Origin: an uncultured OCS116 cluster bacterium
GTDB taxonomy: Bacteria > Pseudomonadota > Alphaproteobacteria > Rhizobiales > TMED25
Reading direction: 5' to 3'
Assembly (NCBI GenBank): GCA_902613795.1
Contig: CACMIP010000001.1
Coordinates: 230,087 to 294,086, forward strand
Length of the DNA stretch: 64,000 nt
The notes beneath the pieces are model-generated. The model searched no databases. It was given only the letters and a program-made list of their open reading frames with translations, and was not told the DNA's origin. A program made the translations under genes and the position numbers. Shown in pieces: positions 1 to 10,800 of the stretch. Numbering within the stretch: the stretch's first letter is position 1; each line of letters opens with the position of its first letter.

Positions 1-4
1 TGCT

Positions 5-1612
5 ATGAATGCTCAAACTTATGCAAGTGATATTGATGAGGTAGCAAGTGGTGGAACCTTCATATATGATAATAGTATCCAAAGGAAATTTGATAGAAAT
101 GATATCCGAGTCATTGGTATACCAATAGCAAAACTGTGTGCAGCGGAATATACCGATCAAAGACAGAGGCAGTTATTCAAAAATATTGTGTACTTAGGAG
201 GCTTAAGCCTACTTATAGGAATTGATATTGATGTAATAGAGAAACTATTATCAGAACAGTTTAAAGGAAAGCAAAATCTCTTTGATGCAAACATAAAAGC
301 TCTAACAATTGGCAGAAAGTACGTTGCTGACAATATCGAATATCCCTTGGACAAACAAGTGAGAAAATGTAATAGAAACGCCAATAAGATAATGATTAAT
401 GGGAATGAAGCAGCCGCACTTGGGGCGCTTTACGGTGGTGCTACCGTTGCATCTTGGTATCCAATAACTCCATCCACATCTCTAGTTGAGGCTTTTGAAA
501 AGCATGCAAATAAATTACGCAAAGATAAAGACGGGAATATAAATGCTGCGGTAATTCAAGCAGAAGACGAACTTTCATCTGTTGGTATGGCTATTGGTGC
601 AAATTGGAATGGATCTCGGGCCTTCACATCTACATCAGGACCTGGTGTTTCACTGATGGGTGAATTTTTAGGGTTAGCCTATTTTGCCGAAATACCTCTT
701 GTATTATTCAATATTCAAAGAGGTGGTCCATCAACGGGAATGCCAACAAGAACGCAGCAATCGGATATCTTGACATGTGCTTATGCATCACATGGTGATA
801 CAAAACATATACTATTATTACCGGCCGACCCAAATGAATGTTTCGAGTTTGGATACAAGGCATTTGATTACGCTGAAAAATTTCAAACACCGATTATGGT
901 ATTAAGTGACCTTGATATTGGAATGAATGACTGGGTTGTTGATCAGTTTAAATGGGATGATAATTATTCACACGATCGTGGTAAACTTGTGACCTCAGAA
1001 GATATTGAAAAGCTAAAATCATTTGCGCGTTACAGAGATGTCGACGGTGATGGAATACCCTACAGGACCATACCTGCCACACATCCAGACTATGGCTCGT
1101 ACTTCACTAGAGGGACATCACATACAGATACAGGTGGGTATACCGAGAATGGAATTATACACGCTGAAATGCTTGACAGAATTACAAAAAAATTCGATAC
1201 AGCTAAAGAGTATTTGCCGTCCCCAATAATAAATTTAAATAGCCCAAAATCAAAAATTGGAATAATTAACTTTGGTAGCACGAATGTTGCACTAAATGAT
1301 GCTATGCAAGATTTAACAAGAAATGGCTTTGGTATAAATCATCTGAGAATTAGAGCATTCCCCTTCTCAAAATCAGTCGTTGATTTTATAAACGACCATG
1401 AATTTGTATTCGTGCTTGAGCAAAATCGTGATGCACAGATGAAAAAACTCCTAATTTCTGAAGAAGATTTAGATACAAATAAATTAATCTCGATACTTAA
1501 TTATGATGGCATGCCACTAACTGCTAGTTTTATTGTAAACAATATTACTGAGACTATAAATAATAATAAGAATATAAAAGCCGCAAACTCACCACCAATA
1601 AAGATAGTATAG
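5..1612 (+). CDS. korA: 2-oxoacid:ferredoxin oxidoreductase, fused gamma-alpha subunit (KorA-type); 5' end lies outside window
   Basis: Translation contains a C-terminal part of the gamma domain (NAQTYASDIDEVASGG) fused to the alpha pyrimidine-binding domain (GNEAAALGALYGGATVASWYPITPSTSLVEAFE, QRGGPSTGMPTRTQQSD). It opens mid-domain at the window edge, so it is truncated. Confidence 0.9.
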   Translation: MNAQTYASDIDEVASGGTFIYDNSIQRKFDRNDIRVIGIPIAKLCAAEYTDQRQRQLFKNIVYLGGLSLLIGIDIDVIEKLLSEQFKGKQNLFDANIKALTIGRKYVADNIEYPLDKQVRKCNRNANKIMINGNEAAALGALYGGATVASWYPITPSTSLVEAFEKHANKLRKDKDGNINAAVIQAEDELSSVGMAIGANWNGSRAFTSTSGPGVSLMGEFLGLAYFAEIPLVLFNIQRGGPSTGMPTRTQQSDILTCAYASHGDTKHILLLPADPNECFEFGYKAFDYAEKFQTPIMVLSDLDIGMNDWVVDQFKWDDNYSHDRGKLVTSEDIEKLKSFARYRDVDGDGIPYRTIPATHPDYGSYFTRGTSHTDTGGYTENGIIHAEMLDRITKKFDTAKEYLPSPIINLNSPKSKIGIINFGSTNVALNDAMQDLTRNGFGINHLRIRAFPFSKSVVDFINDHEFVFVLEQNRDAQMKKLLISEEDLDTNKLISILNYDGMPLTASFIVNNITETINNNKNIKAANSPPIKIV

Positions 1613-1615
1613 CAA

Positions 1616-2671
1616 ATGACATATATAAAAAAACCAATATTTAGGCATCCATCACTACCGACAAACGAAATAGGTTTGACGTATCGTGATTATGAAGGTG
1701 TTGTTTCGACTTTATGCGCTGGATGTGGTCACGACTCAATTACAGCTTCAATAATTGATGCATGTTATGAATTATCATTACCAGCACATAAAATTGCGAA
1801 GCTATCAGGTATCGGTTGCTCATCAAAAACGCCAAACTATTTCTTAAATAATGCACATGGTTTCAACTCCGTGCATGGCAGAATGCCATCCGTTGCAACC
1901 GGCGCAAACCTAGCTAATAGAGACTTGGTATACATAGGTGTTTCTGGTGACGGTGACACTGCATCTATTGGTCTTGGTCAGTATTGTCACGCAATCAGAC
2001 GACAGCTAAACTTAACATACATATGTGAGAACAATGGAACTTATGGTCTTACAAAAGGTCAGTTCTCAGCTACAAATGATAAAGAATCAAAGAATAAGAA
2101 AGGTCTAGATAACCCATTTGGTGCCATAGACTTGGCCATAATGGCAATTGAACTTGGTGCTGGTTTTGTAGCAAGGAGCTTTTCAGGAGATAAAGAACAA
2201 CTTGTCCCTTTATTGAAATCTGCCCTTCAATATAACGGTTTTTCATTCATTGACGTTATATCGCCGTGTGTAACGTTCAATAATCATGGATATTCAACGA
2301 AGAGTTATGATTATATACGTGAGCACAGATCGCTTTTTGGTGAGCTCGACTTTATACCAGAAGAAGAGACAATTAATACCTCATATGCAGAGGGTGAGAC
2401 AGTTACCATAAAACTTCACAACGGTAATGATATTAGTTTTAAAAAACTAGGAGCAGATCACGATCCTACCGATCCTCATAAAGTATTAAATACACTCAGG
2501 AATAATAGGAGTGACGGGAAAGTCACGACTGGACTATTATATGTCGATCCCGATAAGTCTGATCTACATGATACACTCAACACGTCCTCAAAACCATTGA
2601 ATTCACTTTCAATGAACGATCTATGTCCGGGAGGCGAAGAATTAGAAGAAATTAATAATCAATTTCGTTAA
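1616..2671 (+). CDS. korB: 2-oxoacid:ferredoxin oxidoreductase beta subunit (KorB-type)
   Basis: TPP-binding beta subunit motifs (LCAGCGHDSITASI, GIGCSSKTPNYF, GVSGDGDTASIGLGQ, NNGTYGLTKGQFS); starts 3 nt after korA stop. Confidence 0.92.
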   Translation: MTYIKKPIFRHPSLPTNEIGLTYRDYEGVVSTLCAGCGHDSITASIIDACYELSLPAHKIAKLSGIGCSSKTPNYFLNNAHGFNSVHGRMPSVATGANLANRDLVYIGVSGDGDTASIGLGQYCHAIRRQLNLTYICENNGTYGLTKGQFSATNDKESKNKKGLDNPFGAIDLAIMAIELGAGFVARSFSGDKEQLVPLLKSALQYNGFSFIDVISPCVTFNNHGYSTKSYDYIREHRSLFGELDFIPEEETINTSYAEGETVTIKLHNGNDISFKKLGADHDPTDPHKVLNTLRNNRSDGKVTTGLLYVDPDKSDLHDTLNTSSKPLNSLSMNDLCPGGEELEEINNQFR

Positions 2672-2672
2672 T

Positions 2673-3230
2673 CTAATCCCAAATCTCAACAAAATTGTTG
2701 CTATTTGGTGTCTCAATTTTTTTTTCTGGACCAACATTAGTGCCGACATACAAGTATCCAATAACTGACTCATTATCAGCAAGCCCCAATAGATTTGATA
2801 TCGAACGATTAAACGACAGTTTACCCGTCCGCCACATGCCAGAGTAATTTAAAGCATTTAGTGCTAGTAATATTGATTGTGCCGAGCAAGCAGTTGACAT
2901 CATTTGCTCTATTTCAGGCACACCCTTTTCTTGCTTAAATGCAGATACAAGAATTATAATTAAAGGTGAACGATAAGGCATTCGCTGATACTTCTCTATT
3001 TGCTCTTCACCCTTATCTGATAAGTTTTGTTTAGCAAATTCAACAAAAATATTTGATAGCTTAGTTAGACCGTTACCACTCACCTCTATAAAGCGGGAAG
3101 GCTTTAAATTTTTATGATCCGGTGCCCTTAGCGCAGCCCTGTATACTAATTCAAGCTCTTCTCGCGATGGAATAGGAGGAGCAAGGCGACCAGATGATGA
3201 CCTTTCTGTTAGATTTTTTATTGCATCCAT
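2673..3230 (-). CDS. Nitroreductase family protein (YdjA-like)
   Basis: MDAIKNLTERSSSGRLAPPIPSREELELVYRAALRAPDHKNLKPSRF is typical of the family. The ATG at 3230 has a GGAG-like SD upstream, so the longer ORF start at 3323 is probably not used. Confidence 0.85.
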   Translation of the reverse strand: MDAIKNLTERSSSGRLAPPIPSREELELVYRAALRAPDHKNLKPSRFIEVSGNGLTKLSNIFVEFAKQNLSDKGEEQIEKYQRMPYRSPLIIILVSAFKQEKGVPEIEQMMSTACSAQSILLALNALNYSGMWRTGKLSFNRSISNLLGLADNESVIGYLYVGTNVGPEKKIETPNSNNFVEIWD

Positions 3231-3395
3231 GATTATCTCCTTTGCTAAATAATACCAAACATCTATTTTGAATACTGTCAAGTGAGCTATTACAAAAAAA
3301 CAAACAGTTATATTGAGTATCATTTAGAAACTTAATCATATATAATTGAATTATATAACTTATAACAACCATTGAATAAGTATAATGGGCGCATA

Positions 3396-4166
3396 ATGGA
3401 ACAATCAACAACACTTGAGCTTAGAAATATACATAAATCATATGGAGAACTCAAAGTCCTGAAAGGAGTAGATTTATCTGCAAAAACTGGGCAAATCATC
3501 ACAATCATTGGCTCATCGGGTTCAGGCAAGTCTACACTCTTACGATGCATCAACCAGCTTGAAAAGATTGACTCTGGCGAAATATATTTTAATGGGAATG
3601 TAATTGTAAATGATGAAATTAGCAACAAATCGAAGATAATAAAAGAAAATATTAATGATTTAAGAAAAAGAGTATCTATGGTTTTTCAACAATTCAATCT
3701 TTGGTCCCACATGACTGTTATACAAAATGTTACGGAGGCGCCAACCTCAGTCTTAAAAATGAGACGACCAGAAGCGCTTGAGCGTGCAAGAAAGGTCCTC
3801 ACTAGAGTTGGGTTGGAGGATAAACTAAACGAATACCCAGCAAATCTATCAGGTGGACAGCAACAAAGAGCCGCCATTGCCCGCGCGCTAGCCATGAGCC
3901 CAGAAATCATTCTCTTTGATGAGCCCACATCAGCTCTAGATCCTGAGCTTGAACACGAAGTTGTGAGGGTTATAAAGACGCTTGCAGAAGAGAATAGAAC
4001 AATGATTTTAGTCACACATGATATGAAACTTGCAAAAGATATATCTAACTATATACTGTTTATGGACGAAGGGAAAATCATCGAAAAAGGTGAACCTGAC
4101 GTTATTTTTAATAAAACTAAAACAGACAGGCTGAAAAAATTCTTGGAATCTGTCAGTTTTGAGTAA
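3396..4166 (+). CDS. Polar amino-acid ABC transporter, ATP-binding protein (HisP/ArtP type)
   Basis: Walker A GSSGSGKSTLLRCIN, signature LSGGQQQRAAIARALAM, Walker B ILFDEPTSALDPE. First of a four-gene ABC operon. Confidence 0.93.
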   Translation: MEQSTTLELRNIHKSYGELKVLKGVDLSAKTGQIITIIGSSGSGKSTLLRCINQLEKIDSGEIYFNGNVIVNDEISNKSKIIKENINDLRKRVSMVFQQFNLWSHMTVIQNVTEAPTSVLKMRRPEALERARKVLTRVGLEDKLNEYPANLSGGQQQRAAIARALAMSPEIILFDEPTSALDPELEHEVVRVIKTLAEENRTMILVTHDMKLAKDISNYILFMDEGKIIEKGEPDVIFNKTKTDRLKKFLESVSFE

Positions 4167-4183
4167 CACATGAGAGGTATGTT

Positions 4184-4927
4184 ATGAGAAAAATAATATT
4201 AACTGCTTTGGCAATTGGTTTATTATATGCGCCTGCGAATGCTTTCTACCACGCTAAGGCCGATACTGTAAGAATGGGAACCGAGGGTGCATATCCGCCA
4301 TACAACTTCATTAATGATAATGGAGAAATTGATGGTTTTGAAAGAGATCTTGGAGATGAACTTTGTGACAGAGCTGGATTAGACTGTGAGTGGGTACAAA
4401 ACGACTGGGACTCAATTATTCCAAATCTAGTATCGGGTAACTACGATACAATCATAGCCGGTATGTCAATTACAGCTGAGAGAGATGAAGTTATTGATTT
4501 TACACAAAATTATCTTCAACCAGATCCATCTGCATACATAACAACAGGTGATGGTAACAAAGCCTCATATATTGGTGTAGTTGCTGCGCAAACTGCAACA
4601 ATCCAAGCAAGTCACGTTGCTGAGTCAGGCGCAATTCTTGCTGAATTTGCAACTCCCGATGAGACTATTTCAGCTTTAAGAAATGGTGAAGTTGAAGCAG
4701 TGATGGCTGATAAATCATTCTTGGCTCCAATTGTAGCTGAGTCAAATGGCGGTCTGAAATTCATTGGACAAGACGTCTATATTGGTGGTGGCGTCGGAAT
4801 GGGTATCAGAGAGTCAGATAGTGATCTTAAAGATACATTTGATGCTGCAATTGACTCAATGAAAGAAGATGGAAGCCTAAATACCCTAATCGAGAAATGG
4901 TTTGGGGATGAGGCATCTCTATTCTAA
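4184..4927 (+). CDS. Polar amino-acid ABC transporter, periplasmic substrate-binding protein
   Basis: Signal peptide, then VRMGTEGAYPPYNFINDNGEIDGFERDLGDELCDRAGLDCEWVQNDWDSIIPNL, characteristic of lysine/arginine/ornithine/histidine-type SBPs. Confidence 0.92.
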   Translation: MRKIILTALAIGLLYAPANAFYHAKADTVRMGTEGAYPPYNFINDNGEIDGFERDLGDELCDRAGLDCEWVQNDWDSIIPNLVSGNYDTIIAGMSITAERDEVIDFTQNYLQPDPSAYITTGDGNKASYIGVVAAQTATIQASHVAESGAILAEFATPDETISALRNGEVEAVMADKSFLAPIVAESNGGLKFIGQDVYIGGGVGMGIRESDSDLKDTFDAAIDSMKEDGSLNTLIEKWFGDEASLF

Positions 4928-4934
4928 TTAGTGC

Positions 4935-4954
4935 GGGGGGCTAACAAGCCTCCC
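4935..4954 (+). promoter_or_regulatory. Intercistronic RNA hairpin between SBP and permease genes
   Basis: GGGGGGCT-AACA-AGCCTCCC: 8-bp stem with one G-U wobble and a 4-nt loop, 7 nt after the SBP stop; no immediate T-tract. Confidence 0.65.
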
Positions 4955-4976
4955 AAACATATAACAATGATTTTTT

Positions 4977-5819
4977 ATGTTTGAGTATTGTACTGATCCA
5001 GACGTTTTATCAACTTTTGAGTGGTTCAGTTGCTATCTCACTAATGGTAAACATCTATTATTCTACAAATCATTTGGTTTAATTATCCTTTTATTATTTA
5101 TAACGGCCCCCCTCGCAGCACTACTTGGTCTTCTAGCAGCTGTAGCAATTAAGTCCAAATTCTTTTTACTAAGATTATTCAGTAAAGCTTATGCAAATAT
5201 TGTTAGAGGGATCCCTGACATTATATTCTTTTTGTTTATTCCAATTACAATTGATCAATTAATTGAATTCTCGAGACATAAGATTAAATGCCCTGAAATT
5301 GTTGACAGTATATGGCAAGGAAGTGATTTTATTGTCTGCAGTGCTGCAAAGCTTCCACTAAATTCAGATCCCCAATGGATTCACGATATTTATGGTTTTT
5401 TGCTTGCTGTGCTGTCGTTTACGATTGTCTATGGTGCATTCGCTGCAAACACGTTTTACGGAGCAATGAATTCTGTTCCCCAATCACAAATTGAAACAGG
5501 TAAATCTTTTGGAATGTCTCGCAAACAGATATACATCAGTATCATCTTTCCTCAGATGTGGAGGTACGCACTTCCTGGCCTATCAAACCTCTGGATGCTA
5601 TTAATAAAATCAACACCCTTACTCTTTCTTTTAGGAATTCAAGATGTTGTCTATTGGGCAAGGGAGTTAGGGGGGTCCAAGACCTCAATATTTCAGTATC
5701 CACATCCGGATTGGAGGGTCTGGTATTTTCTTTCGCTGTTAGTTTTCTATCTTCTCCTTACAAAAATAAGTGAGTTAATTTTGAATAGAATATCTAAAAA
5801 AATATACGTACCAATTTAG
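4977..5819 (+). CDS. Amino-acid ABC transporter permease (HisQ-type)
   Basis: Multi-TM protein with binding-protein-dependent permease EAA-like loop (QIETGKSFGMSRKQIYISIIFPQMWRYALPGLSN). Confidence 0.88.
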   Translation: MFEYCTDPDVLSTFEWFSCYLTNGKHLLFYKSFGLIILLLFITAPLAALLGLLAAVAIKSKFFLLRLFSKAYANIVRGIPDIIFFLFIPITIDQLIEFSRHKIKCPEIVDSIWQGSDFIVCSAAKLPLNSDPQWIHDIYGFLLAVLSFTIVYGAFAANTFYGAMNSVPQSQIETGKSFGMSRKQIYISIIFPQMWRYALPGLSNLWMLLIKSTPLLFLLGIQDVVYWARELGGSKTSIFQYPHPDWRVWYFLSLLVFYLLLTKISELILNRISKKIYVPI

Positions 5820-5828
5820 AGGCTGATA

Positions 5829-6668
5829 ATGGTTTGTAATGCAACTATAGAAGATTATGCCCTTAGATCAATTGGGATAGGAGAAAAGATTCTACCCAAA
5901 AGTGACATAACTCTATGTGACCAATTTGTTTTAATTGGAAGTGGCGTGATTTGGAACTTATATTTTTGTGTTATAGCACTTGCATTTGGTTTCATATTTG
6001 CGATTTTTACTGCTATTGCAAGATTCAATAAATACAGATTCCTATCAAAGGCAATTGATATATATGTATTTATTTTTAGAGGGTCTCCGCTATTTATCCA
6101 ATTTTTTTGTGCCTATGAGATTTTTGTCTTGCTCCCGAAAATTGGTTTTGATATTAATCTCCTATTTGCAACCATTACCGTCGAAACCTCATGGCTAACA
6201 AAAGCCTGGCTTGGTGCTGTGCTTGTTTTATTCCTAAATACAACCGCATACAGCTCTGAGATCTTTTATGGCGCTTTAAAGTCTATCCCAAAACATGATA
6301 TCGAAGCCGCTGAAGCTTTTGGTTTATCAACGAGACGAAAATATAGAAAAATTATCATTCCAACAATGCTCAGAAACTCATGGTCCTCTTATACCAACGA
6401 AGCTATATTTCTCTTTCACGCAACGACACTTGTATTTTTCAGCAGTTTCCCAGCATGGAGGCAATCGGGAGATGCATTATATTATGCGAGCTACTTTGCT
6501 GATAAAACTTTTAACCCCTTTATTCCCTATCCCATTATTGCTGTTTACTTCATATCAATCACATTGCTTATCATATTGATATTTAAAATTATAAATGTAT
6601 ACTTCACTAAACATCTACCAAAGGAGCGAAAAATGCCAATAAAGCTCTTCACAAATATGGTTAGATAA
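5829..6668 (+). CDS. Amino-acid ABC transporter permease (HisM-type)
   Basis: RGSPLFIQFFCAYE and EAAEAFGLSTRRKYRKIIIPTMLRNSW permease motifs; adjacent to the partner permease. Confidence 0.88.
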   Translation: MVCNATIEDYALRSIGIGEKILPKSDITLCDQFVLIGSGVIWNLYFCVIALAFGFIFAIFTAIARFNKYRFLSKAIDIYVFIFRGSPLFIQFFCAYEIFVLLPKIGFDINLLFATITVETSWLTKAWLGAVLVLFLNTTAYSSEIFYGALKSIPKHDIEAAEAFGLSTRRKYRKIIIPTMLRNSWSSYTNEAIFLFHATTLVFFSSFPAWRQSGDALYYASYFADKTFNPFIPYPIIAVYFISITLLIILIFKIINVYFTKHLPKERKMPIKLFTNMVR

Positions 6669-6739
6669 AATTATTTGTTAACCTAAAATTGAACCGAAAA
6701 CGTATATTATTCAGTTGAATTTGTAAAAATCGATAAATA

Positions 6740-7807
6740 ATGAAAAAAAAATCAATATTTTCGGCAATCTTAATCCTGACCTTTATTGGGCTATGGGTTG
6801 GCTCTGGTTATTTTGGTGATGACTCGGAGAATATAGACGTTACCGAAAACGATACAAAAGTGAATGATTTTATAGTCAAATACATCGAAAGTAATGCCTC
6901 TGATTTCACTGACACATTCAAAATAATCGGTAAAACTGAAGCTGACGCTATCGTTGAACTTGGTATGCAGACAAATGGAAAAGTTGAAAATATCTATTTT
7001 AAAAAAGGGCAAAATGTACAGAAGGGTCAGACTATTTGCGCTCTTGAGACACAGAATAAATACGAATTACTTGAAGCCGCAAGGGCTAATTTGAATGACA
7101 CTAAATCAAAATATGAAAGTCAGCTAAAGTTGGCCCAAAAAAGTTTTGTATCTGAAAATAGTTTAAACTCTCTTGAGGCAAGCTATGAAAAAGCGAAGGC
7201 AGATTATCGAAACGCAGAGCTAAACAAAGAATATTTAAATGTCAAAGCGCCGATAGACGGAATAATAAACGACATAAATATTGAAGTAGGTGAATTAGCC
7301 ACAAAGGGTGAAATTTGTGCTGTACTGATGGATAGTGATCCAATAATCGTAAAAGGTAACGTTTCGGAAAAGAATATATCAAAGCTGAACACAGATGCGC
7401 CTGCAAAAGTCCAGCTGATTGGGGGAGCTGTTTTAGAAGGTAAAATAAATTATATATCAAGCATTGCAGATCCAGATACAAGAACATTCACAGTCGAAGT
7501 AGCTATAGAGAATCCTGATAAACAAATCAAAGTTGGAACAACAGCAGAGATATTCGTCAGTAATCAAATTAAAAATTCACATCTCATACCATCTTCTATT
7601 TTGAGCCTAAGTGACGATGGGAACATTGGCATTAAAATTATATCAAAAGAGAATGTTGTAGAATTTATTGAGGTGAAAGTATCTAATCTAAATAATAAAG
7701 GTGCTTATGTAACTGACTTACCGCCGACAATAAGAGTTATCACGGTTGGTCAAGATTTTGTTACGTCAGGTGATATTGTGAATGCAGTTCAAGACGTGAC
7801 CGGCTGA
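6740..7807 (+). CDS. RND efflux periplasmic adaptor (membrane fusion protein)
   Basis: N-terminal TM, lipoyl/barrel-sandwich (VENIYFKKGQNVQKGQTICAL ... VKAPIDGIINDINIEVGELA), alpha-hairpin; followed directly by an RND pump. Confidence 0.9.
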   Translation: MKKKSIFSAILILTFIGLWVGSGYFGDDSENIDVTENDTKVNDFIVKYIESNASDFTDTFKIIGKTEADAIVELGMQTNGKVENIYFKKGQNVQKGQTICALETQNKYELLEAARANLNDTKSKYESQLKLAQKSFVSENSLNSLEASYEKAKADYRNAELNKEYLNVKAPIDGIINDINIEVGELATKGEICAVLMDSDPIIVKGNVSEKNISKLNTDAPAKVQLIGGAVLEGKINYISSIADPDTRTFTVEVAIENPDKQIKVGTTAEIFVSNQIKNSHLIPSSILSLSDDGNIGIKIISKENVVEFIEVKVSNLNNKGAYVTDLPPTIRVITVGQDFVTSGDIVNAVQDVTG

Positions 7808-7809
7808 GT

Positions 7810-10800
7810 ATGAACAAGTTCATTGACATATTACACTCACAGCCAAGAACGATCATCACACTTCTACTGGCTTTAATAATCGGTGGTATTTACTCCTACA
7901 TAACAATACCAAAGGAGTCAAACCCTGACATAGATATACCTGTATTTTATGTATCTGTCCCTCAGCCGGGAATTAGTTCCCAAGACTCAGAGAGGCTTAT
8001 ACTTCGACCACTAGAAAATAAACTCAAGGGGATGGATGGGCTGAAGCAGATACAATCAATTGGGGCCGAAGATTATGGAGCTGTAATCTTGGAGTTTGAT
8101 ATCAAAATTGATAATGAAAAAACATTGGCTGATATTCGTTCAAAAATATCTGAAGTTGAGTCTGAACTACCCGATGAGGCAAAGGAGCCAAAAGTCGTAG
8201 AAATTAATTTTGCTCTCATACCATCGATAATCGTTACAGTATCTGGTAATGTGCCTGAACGTACGCTTAATAAATACGCCAATAACCTTCAAGATGAGAT
8301 TGAAGAGTTGGACTCAGTATTGAGCGCCGACTTAGCTGGCGCAAGAGATGAGATGGTTGAGGTTATCATTGACACATCAAAACTTGAGTCTTATAACCTT
8401 ACAGCTCTTGAACTAATCAATGCCATCAATCAAAACAATAAAGTTGTATCTGCGGGCGCTGTAGAGAGTGAGAATGGCAAATTTAGCATAAAAGTTCCAG
8501 GCCTATTCAAGACCATTCAAGATGTTTATTCAATCCCTGTAAAAAGAAATGGGGATATTATAATCACACTTGGTGAAGTTGCTGAAATTAAGCGAACTTA
8601 TGCTGATCAAAACGATTTCAGTAAATTTAATGGCAAACAAGCAATATCAATTGAAGTTGTTAAAAGATTGGGCGTGAATATCATTGAAAATAATAAGAAT
8701 GTTCGATTGGTTGTCGATAACTACACAAAAGACTGGCCAGATGTTATAGAGGTTGACTATTCGTTTGATCAATCAACAAATATTTTTGAAGTCTTGAAAT
8801 CGCTTGAGGCAGCTATTTTAACGGCGGTAGTGCTGGTCATGATAACTGTAATTGCAGTTTTGGGAGTCGGTCCCGCGCTGCTTGTTGGCATTGGTATTCC
8901 AATTACTTTTACCATAAGTTTTCTTATTGTAAATTTACTTGGTATGACGGTAAATATTATGGTGCTATTTGGTCTTGTTCTGACCGTTGGTATGCTGGTT
9001 GATGGCGCTATCGTTATTGTTGAATACTCTAAAAAACTTACAGAAAGAGGATCACCACGCAGAGATGCTTTCCTGAACGCATCCAAGCGAATGTTTTGGC
9101 CAATTGTTGCATCAACTGGTACAACATTAGCTGCATTCTTACCCATGTTATTATGGCCTGGCGTAGCTGGACAATTCATGAGTTATTTGCCAATTATGGT
9201 CATAATAGTACTGAGCTCAGCTTTGGCGACCGCTTTAATCTTCATTCCAGTAATAGGGTCTGTAGGGGGGGATAATGCAGATAATGCGTATCAAAAAATT
9301 ACAAACTACGATGAGACGCTATACGGGAAAGTTGTTGAGACTGTAATCAGGCGTCCATTTGTAGTGCTAATATCCGCATTAGTATTGGGTTATATCATAA
9401 TGAGTAGCTTTGTTAAGTTTAATAATGGTGTTGATTACTTTGTCGATCAAGAACCAGAAGAGGCAGTAATATTTATCTCAGCCAGAGGCAATCTATCATT
9501 ACACGAAAGCAAAAAAATGATTGAAGAAGTTGAGGCGGCCGTTCTGAACGTACCTGGCATTGAAAATATAAATACAAAATCTAAAATTGATAGTGGTGGC
9601 AGTCCTGCCGATCAGCAAGATGTACCAGTTGATGCGATAGGTCAAATAAGTATTGAATTGTTAGATTTTGAAAAGAGAAGGAAGGCGAGAGAGATTTTTG
9701 ATGAGATCATAGAAAATACTAAAGGTATTGCGGGGATCAACGTTGAGATAAGAAAAGTTGAAGGAGGGCCCCCTACGGGTAAAAATATCAGACTTGAGGT
9801 AACTTCAGCAAATTATGAAAATGCATTCAAAGCCACTCAGCAAATTAGAAGTTACTTTGATAATAACCTTGATGGTATTAAGGATATTGAGGATACACGA
9901 CCTCTGCCGGGTGTAGAGTGGACTGTTAATGTAGACAGAGAAAAGGCTGGCATCTACAACACAGACGTTGCTACAATTGGTTCTGTAATAAGACTTGTAA
10001 CTAATGGGGTATTGGTTGGCAACTTTAGACCAGATGATTCAGAGGACGAAATTGAAATCCGCGCCAGACTTCCAAAAAGTGATAGAAATATAGATCAATT
10101 AGACCAGCTGAGCATTGAAACCCAGGTGGGGTCAATTCCAATCAGTAATATCATAACTAAATCTTACCGTGACTCAGTTCCAAACATAAGTAAGTTAAAT
10201 GGTAAATTTGCCTTTGTTGTAAAAGCTAATACTGATTATGGCGTTAACACAGATCAAAAAGTTGGTGAGATTGAACAATGGCTTTCGACTCAGCAATGGC
10301 CCGAAGATCTTAAATTTAAATTTCGTGGCGCGGATGAAGAACAAAAAGAGGCTGGTGATTTTCTCAGTAAGGCTGCAATAGCAGCACTTGCATTGATGTT
10401 CATAATTCTTATTACGCAGTTCAATAGTTTTTACCAAACATTCCTAACCCTCTTCACTGTAATCTTATCAGTATTTGGAGTTATGTTGGGTATATTAATA
10501 ACGGGTCAAACATTTTCAATAATCATGACTGGAACAGGTATTGTTGCACTTGCAGGAATTGTAGTAAATAATGCAATTGTATTTATAGATACTTACAACA
10601 CAAATCTCAAAGAAATGAAAGATCCCATAAAATCTGTCATTCAAACTGCTAATGAGAGATTTAGGCCAATTCTTCTAACAACAATAACAACAATTATGGG
10701 ATTAATCCCGATGGCAACGCAAATAACATTTGATTTTATTGGGCGTGACGTTTTAGTCGGCGGAATAACTTCATCATGGTGGGTTCAGATGTCAACAGCG

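Noticed and set aside
8769-9179. 136-aa antisense ORF within the RND pump gene
   Set aside because: Mirror of a hydrophobic TM region; no independent support.
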